DNA of 19,647 nt, from assembly GCA_905215835.1 (NCBI GenBank), contig CAJMRR010000020.1, forward strand, positions 1-19,647, in the 5' to 3' direction. Both the position numbers and the translations under genes were made by a program. This DNA comes from an uncultured bacterium (lineage in GTDB: Bacteria; Actinomycetota; Coriobacteriia; Coriobacteriales; Coriobacteriaceae). Positions 1 to 7,006 of this stretch are shown here, piece after piece (the first letter of the stretch is position 1; each line of letters begins with the position of its first letter). The notes under the pieces were generated by a model, which was given only the letters and a program-made list of their open reading frames with translations, was not told where the DNA came from and searched no databases.

Positions 1-21
1 GATCTCAAGGCCGTAAACGCA

Positions 22-166
22 GGGAATCCGGGGGCGGGACGGGGGCTTCTCTCCGGATCATTCCGCAGGACGCAAAGAGGCTCCGCAGCGCGAAGCGCGA
101 TGCGGAGCCTCTTTGCATGTCCGAGGACGTTCCGGAGAGAAGCCCCCGTCCCGCCCCCGGATTCCC
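22..166. repeat. Nested inverted repeat (cruciform/hairpin element) downstream of groEL
   Basis: Bases 22-57 and 131-166 are perfect 36-bp reverse complements, very GC-rich. Inside them a second perfect 16-bp inverted repeat (72-87 with 101-116) closes a 13-base loop. The spacers between outer and inner stems are 14 bases on each side. There is no T-run next to the outer arm, so it is not a plain intrinsic terminator, although it lies where transcription of groESL would end. On the minus strand the inner stem is flanked by CTCGGACA and TGCGGAA, which also flank the inner stem of the element at 2358-2568. The repeats are seen directly; that the two form one family is inference. Confidence 0.85.
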
Positions 167-192
167 GGTGGGAGTTCTAGACCTTGTCGGTC

Positions 193-1830
193 TTAGTACA
201 TACCGCCGCCCTGCTGACCAGCGGTAGCAGCAGCGATAGCGTCCTCAAGCTGAGTGTTCTTGGGCACATCGGAGACGGTGGCCTCGGTGATGAGGATCAG
301 GCTGGCGACAGAAGCAGCGTTCTGAAGGGTGACGCGGCTGACCTTGACGGGGTCGAGGACGCCCATCTCGATCATGTCGCCCCACTCGCCGTTGGCAGAG
401 TTGAGACCCTGGCCGGCAGGCAGCTCGGCAACCTTGTCGACCACGACGGCGCCCTCAAAGCCAGCGTTCTTGGCGATGGTAGCGACCGGAGCGGTCAGAG
501 CCTTCTTGACGATGTCGACGCCGATCTTCTCCTCGGGGTCGTCGATCTCGACAGCGTCGAGCGCAGGAGCAGCGTCCATGAAGGCGACGCCGCCACCGGC
601 GACAATGCCCTCCTCGACAGCAGCGCGGGTAGCCTGCAGGGCATCCTCGACGCGGTGCTTGATCTCCTTGAGCTCGGACTCGGTAGCAGCGCCGACCTTG
701 ATGACGGCAACGCCACCGGAGAGCTTGGCCAGGCGCTCCTGGAGCTTCTCACGATCGAAGTCAGAGGTGGTGTTCTCCATCTCACCCTTGATCTGAGCGA
801 TACGGGCGTCGATGGCCTCCTTGGAGCCAGCGCCGCCGACGACGACGGTGTTGTCCTTGGAGATGGTGACGGACTTAGCGGTACCGAGCATATCGGCGGT
901 AATGTCAGCGACCTTCACGCCCAGCTCGTCCAGAGCGGCCTGGCCACCGGTGAGGACGGCGATGTCCTCGAGGATGCGCTTGCGGCGATCGCCGTAGCCC
1001 GGGGCCTTGACGGCGCAGACGTTGAGAGCGCCACGGATCTTGTTGAGGACCAGGGTCGGCAGAGCCTCGCCGTCGATGTCCTCAGCGATGATGAGCAGGC
1101 CACGGCCGGCGCGCTGGACAGCCTCGAGAACAGGCATGATGTCCTGGACGCTGGAGATCTTCTGGTCGGTAATGAGGATATACGGATCCTTCATCACGGC
1201 CTCCATGCGGTCGTTATCCGTGACGAAGTAAGCGGAGACATAGCCCTTGTCGAACTGCATGCCCTCGACGGTGTCGATGGTGATGTCAAACGTCTGGGAA
1301 TCCTCGACGGTGATGACGCCGTCCTTGCCCACAACCTCCATGGCCTCGGCGATCTTCTCGCCAACCTCGGGGTCACCGGCAGAGATGGTACCGACGGAAG
1401 CAATCTGCTCCTTGGTCTCGACCGGCTTGGCCTGCTTCTTCATCTCGGCGACGGCGGCGTTGACGGCCTTGTCGATGCCGCGACGGATGGCCAGCGGGTT
1501 GGCGCCGGCGGCGACGTTACGCAGACCGTCGTTGACGATAGCCTGAGCGAGCAGGGTTGCGGTGGTGGTGCCGTCACCCACGGTGTCGTTGGTCTTGGTG
1601 GCGACCTCCTTCACCAGCTGGGCGCCCATGTTCTCGATGTTGTCCTCGAGCTCGATCTCCTTAGCGACGGAAACGCCGTCGTTGGTGATGGTCGGGGCAC
1701 CGAACGTGCGCTGCAGAGCGACGTAACGGCCCTTGGGGCCCATGGTGACGGTAACGGCGTCGGCCAGAGTGTTGACGCCCTTGGCGAGCTTGGCGCGGGC
1801 ATCGGTGTTGAACGTAATGTTCTTTGCCAT
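193..1830 (-). CDS. groL: 60-kDa chaperonin GroEL
   Basis: ATP-driven folding chamber subunit that works with GroES in the cytoplasm. The 545-residue length is standard. Family signatures are all present: the ATP-site segment GPKGR at 31-35, GAPTITNDGV at 44-53, the DGTTTAT nucleotide-binding motif at 86-92 with the conserved Asp86, and EEGIVAGGGVAF in the C-terminal equatorial part. The tail ends GGGMY, a short form of the flexible Gly/Met tail. The start ATG has GGAGG ten bases upstream (1841-1845). It lies 96 bases downstream of groES, with no obvious terminator between, so the two are probably co-transcribed. A 551-aa open frame on the opposite strand covers the same DNA and is a codon-bias shadow. 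Confidence 0.98.
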   Translation of the reverse strand: MAKNITFNTDARAKLAKGVNTLADAVTVTMGPKGRYVALQRTFGAPTITNDGVSVAKEIELEDNIENMGAQLVKEVATKTNDTVGDGTTTATLLAQAIVNDGLRNVAAGANPLAIRRGIDKAVNAAVAEMKKQAKPVETKEQIASVGTISAGDPEVGEKIAEAMEVVGKDGVITVEDSQTFDITIDTVEGMQFDKGYVSAYFVTDNDRMEAVMKDPYILITDQKISSVQDIMPVLEAVQRAGRGLLIIAEDIDGEALPTLVLNKIRGALNVCAVKAPGYGDRRKRILEDIAVLTGGQAALDELGVKVADITADMLGTAKSVTISKDNTVVVGGAGSKEAIDARIAQIKGEMENTTSDFDREKLQERLAKLSGGVAVIKVGAATESELKEIKHRVEDALQATRAAVEEGIVAGGGVAFMDAAPALDAVEIDDPEEKIGVDIVKKALTAPVATIAKNAGFEGAVVVDKVAELPAGQGLNSANGEWGDMIEMGVLDPVKVSRVTLQNAASVASLILITEATVSDVPKNTQLEDAIAAATAGQQGGGMY

Positions 1831-1926
1831 GGTAGGTAATCCTCCAAAAGAAATGTGACTCGCGTCGCCGCTTCCGAGTCCTATGCGGCGGACGCGTTCA
1901 AAGACGAATCAGAGATTCCGACGAGA

Positions 1927-2220
1927 CTAGGCCTCGACGACGGCGTAGATGTCGTCGGCGCGCATCAGCAGATACTTCTCGCCGTCGACCTTGACCTCGT
2001 TGCCACCAAACTTACCGTAGATGACAACGTCGCCGACCTTGACGTCCATGGGGATGCGCTCGCCCTTGTCGTTGACCTTACCGGCGCCAACGGCAACGAT
2101 GGTGCCGCGCTGCGGCTTCTCCTGAGCGTTGCTGGCGATGTACAGACCAGAAGCGGTCTTCTGCTCGGCCTCGTCGGGCTTGACCAGGACGCGATCTGCA
2201 AGCGGCTTCAAAGACGACAT
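1927..2220 (-). CDS. groS: 10-kDa co-chaperonin GroES
   Basis: Heptameric lid of the GroEL chamber. The 97 residues match the family length and begin SSLKPLADRVLVKPDEAE, followed by the mobile loop (KTASGLYIAS) that contacts GroEL, the GTIVAVGAGK strand, and the GDVVIYGKFGGNEVK segment. The frame is open for nine more codons upstream, to 2247. I chose the ATG at 2220 because AGGAGG (2229-2234) sits eight bases before it and the family N-terminus aligns there. It is the first gene of the groES-groEL operon. Confidence 0.96.
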   Translation of the reverse strand: MSSLKPLADRVLVKPDEAEQKTASGLYIASNAQEKPQRGTIVAVGAGKVNDKGERIPMDVKVGDVVIYGKFGGNEVKVDGEKYLLMRADDIYAVVEA

Positions 2221-2357
2221 GCTTGTTTCCTCCTTTTTGGGCCGCACGGTTGAGCCGTGCGGGTTTCCCTACTTCGTTTGCGTACGCGTTGAATGGTACC
2301 CACGAATGGCGGGTTATACAACACGGAGTCAAAAAATCTTATTTTTTGGCACTTAGA
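2221..2357 (-). promoter_or_regulatory. groES leader and presumed promoter region
   Basis: This AT-richer stretch lies between groES and the hairpin element at 2358-2568. It holds a 7-bp inverted repeat with a 3-base centre (AAAAAAT at 2331-2337, ATTTTTT at 2341-2347), a TTGACT hexamer and a TATAAC hexamer on the minus strand. The last two are only 8 bases apart, so they do not form a normal sigma-70 pair. I looked for CIRCE (HrcA), HAIR (HspR) and paired CtsR boxes. Only a single CtsR-like half site (AGTCAAA on the plus strand near 2327-2333) is present, so the heat-shock regulator cannot be named. Confidence 0.35.
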
Positions 2358-2568
2358 TTTTCTGAATGCCGGGGGATAACTTAGCGGTGGCTCCCGTGTG
2401 GCTCCGGAGGGGCGGGGCGTAAGGTTTCCTGCTCGGGCAGTCCTGCTCGCACGAAGGCCACATTAAGTGGCCTTCGGCTCGTGCGGAACTCGCGATAAAC
2501 CTTATGCCCCGCCCCTCCGGAGCCACACGGGGGGCAGGTTAACTAATTCAGGCCCAGCATTCAGAAAA
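2358..2568. repeat. Large nested inverted repeat upstream of groES
   Basis: This is an imperfect 211-base palindrome with three layers. The outermost is a perfect 12-bp pair (2358-2369 with 2557-2568). The middle is a 35-bp pair (2393-2427 with 2497-2531) with a single mismatch that would be a G-U pair in RNA. The core is a 9-bp hairpin (2453-2461 with 2467-2475, loop ATTAA) that extends outward through CGCACG/CGTGCG after a small bulge. CTCGGGCA (2432-2439) and TGCGGAA (2482-2488) flank the core, as in the element at 22-166 but on the opposite strand. The middle element spans 139 bases against 145 for the other. Confidence 0.85.
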
Positions 2569-2645
2569 GTCAGTGCAGCAAAATGGCGATGCGGATAGGA
2601 ACGTGGGTATGGTTTTCGCTGCGCGCACGGGTCCCCTGGGGAGCA

Positions 2646-2671
2646 CCGTGCATTTTTGGGAGTATTCAGCA
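2646..2671 (+). repeat. 26-base repeat, copy 1
   Basis: It reads CCGTGCA, then TTTTTG, then GGAGTATTCAGCA. The outer 7 and 13 bases are identical to copy 2 on the other strand at 2858-2883. The central six bases differ and are exactly complementary in type (TTTTTG here, AAAAAC there). Confidence 0.6.
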
Positions 2672-2857
2672 AGCTAGGACGGCTGCATACGCGCCGGACA
2701 TACCTTATTGGTCCCAAGAACGCCTTCAGCGGGCGGTTTTGGTCGGTGATCAGACCCCGTTGGGACAAATGGGCGTACTTCGCGCCGTACCGGAGCCCAA
2801 AATGACGTCAATCTCCGCAACGTTACTCAGCCGCAGCGGCACCGGCAGAGCTCGCGG

Positions 2858-2883
2858 TGCTGAATACTCCGTTTTTTGCACGG
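2858..2883 (-). repeat. 26-base repeat, copy 2 (inverted)
   Basis: Read on the minus strand it is CCGTGCA, AAAAAC, GGAGTATTCAGCA. It faces copy 1 across about 186 bases, so the two form a long-range inverted repeat with a swapped A/T-tract core. Confidence 0.6.
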
Positions 2884-3070
2884 CACGGGCGGGGGTACAT
2901 CAGGATCAGGAAGAACATCCCAGCCTTTTTATGCAATCCTGTAATGGGAAGTATGCAAAACACCAAGAAACAGCATTGCTGATGTCCAAATTGAACGCGC
3001 GGGACACCAGCGCCTCCACCCTGCACCCAAATCAAGCAGAGCGGGAACGCTCCTAACGGACCCGATCGGC

Positions 3071-3123
3071 AAACAAACGCGGCCCGAGCGCCATCCCAAA
3101 ATAGGCTGCCCGAGCCGCGTTTA
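3071..3123 (-). terminator. Rho-independent terminator of the amidohydrolase gene
   Basis: In minus-strand RNA, bases 3123 downward form a stem of about 15 bp starting AAACGCGGC and closing GCCGCGUUU, with two G-U pairs in the middle. A further 3 bp follow after a bulged A. The stem is followed by UUUGUUUGCC. It lies 18 bases past the stop codon of the gene at 3141-4790. Confidence 0.8.
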
Positions 3124-3140
3124 ACGGTACGGCATGAATA

Positions 3141-4790
3141 TTAGCGCTCGTAGATTAAGTTGCCTGCCAGGTAGGTTGCCTGAACTTTGGTAGCCTGGAG
3201 CTCTTGGGGGTCGATGATGAGCGGGTTTTGGTCCAGGACTACCAGGTCGGCGTATTTGCCGAGTTCCAGGCTGCCGAGGTTTTGCTCGTCGCCTGCCGCG
3301 TAGGCGCTGCCCAGGGTGTAGTTGCGCAGGGCTGTTGCCGCATCGATGCGCTCGCTCGGCAGCCAGCCGCCCTCGGGCCAGTGGCTTTTGGGGTCCTGGC
3401 GCGTGATAGCCGTGTAGAGCACGTTCATGCTGGTAACAGCTGTGATGGGGCTGTCGGTACCGAAGGCTTGGCGAATGCCGCGCTGCTTATAGGTTGCGAA
3501 CGGCCACATGATGCGGCTGCGCTCCAAGCCCAGGTCGCGCTCCGGACCACCCGGGTCGAGCGTGATATGGCAGGGCTGGCTCGAGGCAACCACGTCGAGC
3601 TTGCGCAGGCGGTCGATGTCCTCGGGCAAGAGGTTCTCCAGATGCTCAAGCGTGTTATGACCGTGCTGGGGCAGGCCGTACAGGTCGGCCGCTTCCTCGA
3701 AGATATCCAGCGCGGCATGAATCGCACCGTCACCAATGACGTGGATGCGCACGGTGTGACCGCGCTCCGCGGCCGCCAGAACCAGTTTGCGCATGCGCTC
3801 AGCCGGAACCGTCAGACGGCCCTGGTCGCCCGGGAAGCGCGGATTGGTATAGGGCTCGGTGAGATATGCCGTGTGTTCGCTCGACACGCCATCGAAGAAC
3901 TGCTTAAAACCAGGCGCCGAGAGCAGCGCGTTGTTCGCGTAGCGGGTCTGCAGTTCTTCTAAGCGCGATTGGTCATCCAGCAGTGTGGGGAATAGATGGG
4001 CTCGGATGCCCAGTTTGCCGGCTGCCTGCAGTTTGTCGTAGACGTCGTCGCGGATAAAATCGCAGCCCGGCATGGGCATGAGCGACATATCGCAGATCGA
4101 GGTGATGCCCTGCTCGGCCATACGCTTCATCTGGTCGGCGTAAGCGCTCGCGATGCGGTCCTCGCCCAGCCACTCCAGGCAGCGCGGTAGCAGCTGCATG
4201 GCAGCCGCCTCGTGAGCAATGCCCGTGAGCTCGCCGTTTGCATCCTTGTCGTAGCTGCCGCCCGCTGGCGGCTCGCTGTCGCGTGTGACGCCGAGCGCCT
4301 CGAGTGCGCGGCTGTTGAGCCAAAGCGTATGCCCGTCGCCCGAATACATAACGCAGGGACGATCGGGGAATGCCGCATCGAGCGACGCCTTGGTAGGATG
4401 CTCGGGCGGGTCCCAACGGTAGTCGCGCCAGCCCTGCGTCACAACCCAAGCGTCATCGGGCAGGTCCTGGGAAAACTCGAGCGCATGTTGCACCAGCGCC
4501 GCCTCGGACGTGCCCATATCCATAAGCATGTACGGCGAGGAACCGACCGAGGTATGGAAGAAGTGCAGATGAGCGTCATGGAAACCGGGGCAGACAAACT
4601 GCTCGCCGTAGTCGATAACCGACGTGGCGGCGGGAGCGGCGGCGATCACGTCATCGGGCGCACCGACTGCGACGATACGGTCGCCTGCGATGGCAATCGC
4701 CAGCTCGCGGGCGGTATCGATGCCGTCTTGCGCGGTAAAGACGTTCTTGGAGCGGATAATCCGATCGATATGTTGCATGGGCATCCCCAT
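3141..4790 (-). CDS. YtcJ-type metal-dependent amidohydrolase (Amidohydro_3 family)
   Basis: Predicted cytoplasmic TIM-barrel hydrolase of about 549 residues, the usual size for this family. Motifs in order are an N-terminal beta-sandwich strand (AIAIAGDRIVAVG); the metal-binding PGFHDAHLH with His74 and His76; IHVIGDGAIHAALD with a further metal His; HNTLEHLENL; the catalytic-Asp segment FGTDSPI; and a C-terminal composite domain ending GSLELGKYADLVVLDQNPL. The substrate cannot be told from sequence; relatives act on amide, formamide or cyclic-amide bonds. Three in-frame ATGs (4790, 4784, 4778) lie within five codons and none has a strong ribosome site, so the start is uncertain by four residues. 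The frame stays open far upstream, antisense to the M20 gene, and that part is not coding. The gene is divergent from the M20 hydrolase and has its own terminator. Confidence 0.9.
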   Translation of the reverse strand: MGMPMQHIDRIIRSKNVFTAQDGIDTARELAIAIAGDRIVAVGAPDDVIAAAPAATSVIDYGEQFVCPGFHDAHLHFFHTSVGSSPYMLMDMGTSEAALVQHALEFSQDLPDDAWVVTQGWRDYRWDPPEHPTKASLDAAFPDRPCVMYSGDGHTLWLNSRALEALGVTRDSEPPAGGSYDKDANGELTGIAHEAAAMQLLPRCLEWLGEDRIASAYADQMKRMAEQGITSICDMSLMPMPGCDFIRDDVYDKLQAAGKLGIRAHLFPTLLDDQSRLEELQTRYANNALLSAPGFKQFFDGVSSEHTAYLTEPYTNPRFPGDQGRLTVPAERMRKLVLAAAERGHTVRIHVIGDGAIHAALDIFEEAADLYGLPQHGHNTLEHLENLLPEDIDRLRKLDVVASSQPCHITLDPGGPERDLGLERSRIMWPFATYKQRGIRQAFGTDSPITAVTSMNVLYTAITRQDPKSHWPEGGWLPSERIDAATALRNYTLGSAYAAGDEQNLGSLELGKYADLVVLDQNPLIIDPQELQATKVQATYLAGNLIYER

Positions 4791-4865
4791 CTCTGGCAGG
4801 AAATTCAACACCCCCGAGTGTACTCCCCCGCCCTTGTAACAAAACCCCAAGCGGCAAACGGCAAC

Positions 4866-4895
4866 TTTACCAGCCCTAGCGGCAGGTGGCATACT
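4866..4895 (+). promoter_or_regulatory. Possible promoter of the M20 gene
   Basis: TTTACC (4866-4871) and CATACT (4890-4895) are separated by 18 bases. They match sigma-70 consensus at four and five of six positions. The pair lies about 50 bases upstream of the M20 start, in the gap shared with the divergent amidohydrolase. This is a pattern match only. Confidence 0.35.
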
Positions 4896-4946
4896 GGAGA
4901 GAGCCTGTACGATTTTGCGATCAACCCAGCAAGGAGCAAATCGACC

Positions 4947-6410
4947 ATGACGAAGACCAAGGCACAGCAGATTATGGCGGCGACCGAGGCTCGCGCGGCT
5001 GACGACGTCACCGCAGCCATCAAAGATATCGCTACCGAGTTTGAACCCTATATCATCAAGCAGCGCCGGCACTTCCATAAGCACCCGGAGCTGAGCCTTG
5101 CCGAGGAGCGCACGACCTCCGACATCGCCAACCAGCTCGACGCCATGAATATCCCCTATGAGCGTCCCCTTAAGACGGGTCTGGTGGCGACCCTTCGCGG
5201 CACCGCGCCCGATGCCTACCGCGAGGACGGCACGCCGCGCCGCCGCATCCTGCTGCGTGCGGATATCGACGCCCTGCCCGTCACCGAGCAGACCGGCGAG
5301 GAATTTGCCAGCGTCAACGAGGGCTGCATGCACGCCTGCGGCCACGACTGCCACATCGCCATGATGCTCGGCACGCTGCAGATTCTGCGCCATATGACCG
5401 ACGACATCCACGGCGAGGTCCGCATCGTCTTCCAGCCCAGCGAGGAAAACGGCCAGGGCGCCAAGCTCATGATCGGCACGGGTGTGCTCGACGGCGTCGA
5501 TGGCGCCTACGCCGCGCACATCTGGAGTGAGGTCGACGCCGGCACCGTGAGCTGCGAGCCCGGCCCGCGCATGGCCAATACCGACTGGTTCCGCATCGAC
5601 GTCCGCGGCACCTCGTGCCATGGCGCCATGCCCCAGCGCGGCCACGACGCCGTTATGGTTGCCGCCGAGAGCGTCAACGCTCTGCAGACCATCGTCTCGC
5701 GCGAGATCAGCCCCTATGAGCCGGCTGTCATCACCGTCGGCGAGCTGCACGGCGGCACCGCGCGCAACGTTATCGCCGGCACGGCCTACCTTGCCGGCAC
5801 GGTGCGCACCTACGGAGATTCGACCCACGAGGAAATGCCGGAGCTTATGCGCCGCATCGTGGAGCATACCGCGGCCGCCTTGGGCGCCGAGGCAGAGCTC
5901 ACCGACTACACCATCGCCAACTACAAGGTCGAAAACGACGCCGCCTCGAGCGAGCGCTGCCGTCAGGCTGTAATCAAGTGCCTGGGCCCCACCGGTCAAG
6001 GCCATTACCGTGGCACGCTTTCGGGCGAGGATTTTTCGGAGTACCTGCGCCGCGTGCCGGGCGTGCTCGCCTTTGTAGGTACGCGCAACCCCAAGATTGG
6101 TGCCACGTACGCCCAACATTCCTGCTTCTACAAGATCGACGAGACCGTGCTGGCAAAGGGCTCCATGGTGGCCGCCCAGTATGCTATCGACTTTTTGGCC
6201 GAGCCCACGCAAGAGGAGCTCGACGGCCCCACGATCGCCGCGGTTGCCGAGACCAACCCCGACTTGGCCGCCAAGCTGCGCTCTGCCAAGGCAACAGCCG
6301 CTGAGGCGCGCGACGCCATGCACGATGCTCGCACCGCTCGCCATGCTGCAATCAAGGGCATCCACGATGCGCGGGCTGCCGCTCGCCACGAGGAGAAGCG
6401 CGACGAGTAG
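4947..6410 (+). CDS. M20-family amidohydrolase (M20D-like aminoacylase/hippurate hydrolase type)
   Basis: Zinc- or manganese-dependent hydrolase of N-acyl amino acids or similar amides; 487 residues. Visible motifs: RRHFHKHPELS at 40-50, LLRADIDALPV at 102-112, the metal site HACGHDCH at 129-136 (Cys131, His133), PSEENGQGA at 164-172 with the catalytic/metal Glu pair, AHIW with His191, the dimerisation-domain core GTSCHGAMP, and a late SGEDFSEY plus YAQHSCFY bearing the last metal His. This Cys-containing metal site is typical of M20D. After the catalytic fold there is an extra tail of about 65 residues, rich in Ala, Arg, His and Glu, likely a charged helix. The frame is open upstream to 4212, but AAGGAG (4931-4936) ten bases before the ATG sets the start. 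It is divergent from the YtcJ-type hydrolase, so both may serve amide catabolism. Confidence 0.93.
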   Translation: MTKTKAQQIMAATEARAADDVTAAIKDIATEFEPYIIKQRRHFHKHPELSLAEERTTSDIANQLDAMNIPYERPLKTGLVATLRGTAPDAYREDGTPRRRILLRADIDALPVTEQTGEEFASVNEGCMHACGHDCHIAMMLGTLQILRHMTDDIHGEVRIVFQPSEENGQGAKLMIGTGVLDGVDGAYAAHIWSEVDAGTVSCEPGPRMANTDWFRIDVRGTSCHGAMPQRGHDAVMVAAESVNALQTIVSREISPYEPAVITVGELHGGTARNVIAGTAYLAGTVRTYGDSTHEEMPELMRRIVEHTAAALGAEAELTDYTIANYKVENDAASSERCRQAVIKCLGPTGQGHYRGTLSGEDFSEYLRRVPGVLAFVGTRNPKIGATYAQHSCFYKIDETVLAKGSMVAAQYAIDFLAEPTQEELDGPTIAAVAETNPDLAAKLRSAKATAAEARDAMHDARTARHAAIKGIHDARAAARHEEKRDE

Positions 6411-6445
6411 CCATCACGCCCACCCATAACAACCTGGCTAGAGCA

Positions 6446-6484
6446 AAGCGGGGGCGAACGTTATCTCAACGTTCGCCCCCGCTT
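6446..6484. terminator. Bidirectional terminator hairpin
   Basis: A perfect 17-bp inverted repeat (6446-6462 with 6468-6484) closes a 5-base loop between the convergent M20 gene and the DUF2752 gene. The stem has AA/TT ends but no long T-run. The location between converging stop codons supports termination in both directions. Confidence 0.75.
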
Positions 6485-6516
6485 ATGTGTCGACCGCTTT
6501 TCTAGCGCGTCCTCCG

Positions 6517-6993
6517 TCACGACAGGAAAGAGCGAAGGATGGTGAGCCAGCGTGGGGGTTCGAGGTGGATGATGTCGTCGGGGACTCCGGCGGGCGCATG
6601 GCCGCCAAAGAGTAGGCCGGCATCTACCGGATTGATGAGGCGCACGATCCATACGGCGATGACCAGCATGCACAACACGGTGACTGCAATGTCGACACCA
6701 CGCTTTAGCTTGCTCGATGCCACCTCCTCGCGCACGAACGCGAGCACAAACGCAATCGGCACCACCCAAAACAGCGGATGGTAGGCAAAGGCCGCCGCAA
6801 AATCGAGACGCAGCGCCGCCAGCCACGCCCTCGTCATGCCGCATCCCGGACAAGGAGCGCCCGTCATCATTCGAAAAATGCAGCCGATATCGAGCAGGTA
6901 GAGCGCGAGCCAGGCAACAAAGAGCGCGCCGGTGCAAAAAAGGGCGCGGCGAAGGAGCTCTGCCGTGCCCCTATGTCCCTGGGAGCTGTTCAC
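6517..6993 (-). CDS. DUF2752 small membrane protein
   Basis: Function unknown. The hallmark PCPGCGMTRA lies at residues 47-56, followed by FAAAFAYHPLFW, as in the DUF2752 family. About three or four membrane segments are predicted: residues roughly 17-37, 60-85 and 95-120, with the cysteine motif at the end of the first. An ATG at 7053 would overlap the upstream gene by 47 bases. I prefer the GTG at 6993 (158 residues), which follows AAGGGCGG directly and lies 14 bases after the upstream stop, so the two genes are probably translated from one transcript. The paired cysteines could bind a metal or form a disulfide; this is not known. Confidence 0.82.
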   Translation of the reverse strand: MNSSQGHRGTAELLRRALFCTGALFVAWLALYLLDIGCIFRMMTGAPCPGCGMTRAWLAALRLDFAAAFAYHPLFWVVPIAFVLAFVREEVASSKLKRGVDIAVTVLCMLVIAVWIVRLINPVDAGLLFGGHAPAGVPDDIIHLEPPRWLTILRSFLS

Positions 6994-7006
6994 GCCGCCC
7001 TTATTG

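Larger units (their letters stand above)
2569..3070. other. About 500 bases with no convincing gene
   Basis: Several short frames cross this stretch: a plus-strand 157-codon frame from 2583, and minus-strand frames at 2502-2768 and 2823-3035. None has a good ribosome site, a recognisable family or consistent codon bias. The minus strand also carries an unstarted open stretch (about 2890 down to 2750) with motif-like text such as LPVPLRLSNVAEIDVILG. This could be a decayed gene or part of a repeated sequence. The region also holds the two 26-base repeats listed separately and a small perfect hairpin, GAGCG-GGAA-CGCTC, near 3039-3052. Confidence 0.6.

Noticed and set aside
184..1839. A 551-codon plus-strand open frame covering groEL
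   Set aside because: It is exactly antisense to groEL, has low-complexity Leu/Asp/Gly-rich text, and arises from the strong codon bias of the chaperonin gene.
2321..2357. CIRCE, HAIR or CtsR operator upstream of groES
   Set aside because: Only a single CtsR-like half site and an unrelated A/T inverted repeat are present; none of the full operator patterns fits.
22..2568. The nested repeats as a CRISPR array or as insertion-sequence ends flanking groESL
   Set aside because: There are no regular direct repeats with spacers, and no transposase or target duplication is visible. The arms of the two elements also differ in sequence.
2583..3056. A plus-strand frame of 157 codons as a gene
   Set aside because: It has no ribosome site, mixed composition and no recognised domain, and it crosses both 26-base repeats.
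4212..4946. Upstream extension of the M20 frame giving a 732-residue protein
   Set aside because: The extension is antisense to the YtcJ-type hydrolase, and the M20 homology and a strong ribosome site both begin at 4947.
4791..6389. Upstream extension of the amidohydrolase frame giving 1082 residues
   Set aside because: It runs antisense through the M20 gene; the family N-terminus aligns at the cluster of ATGs at 4778-4790.
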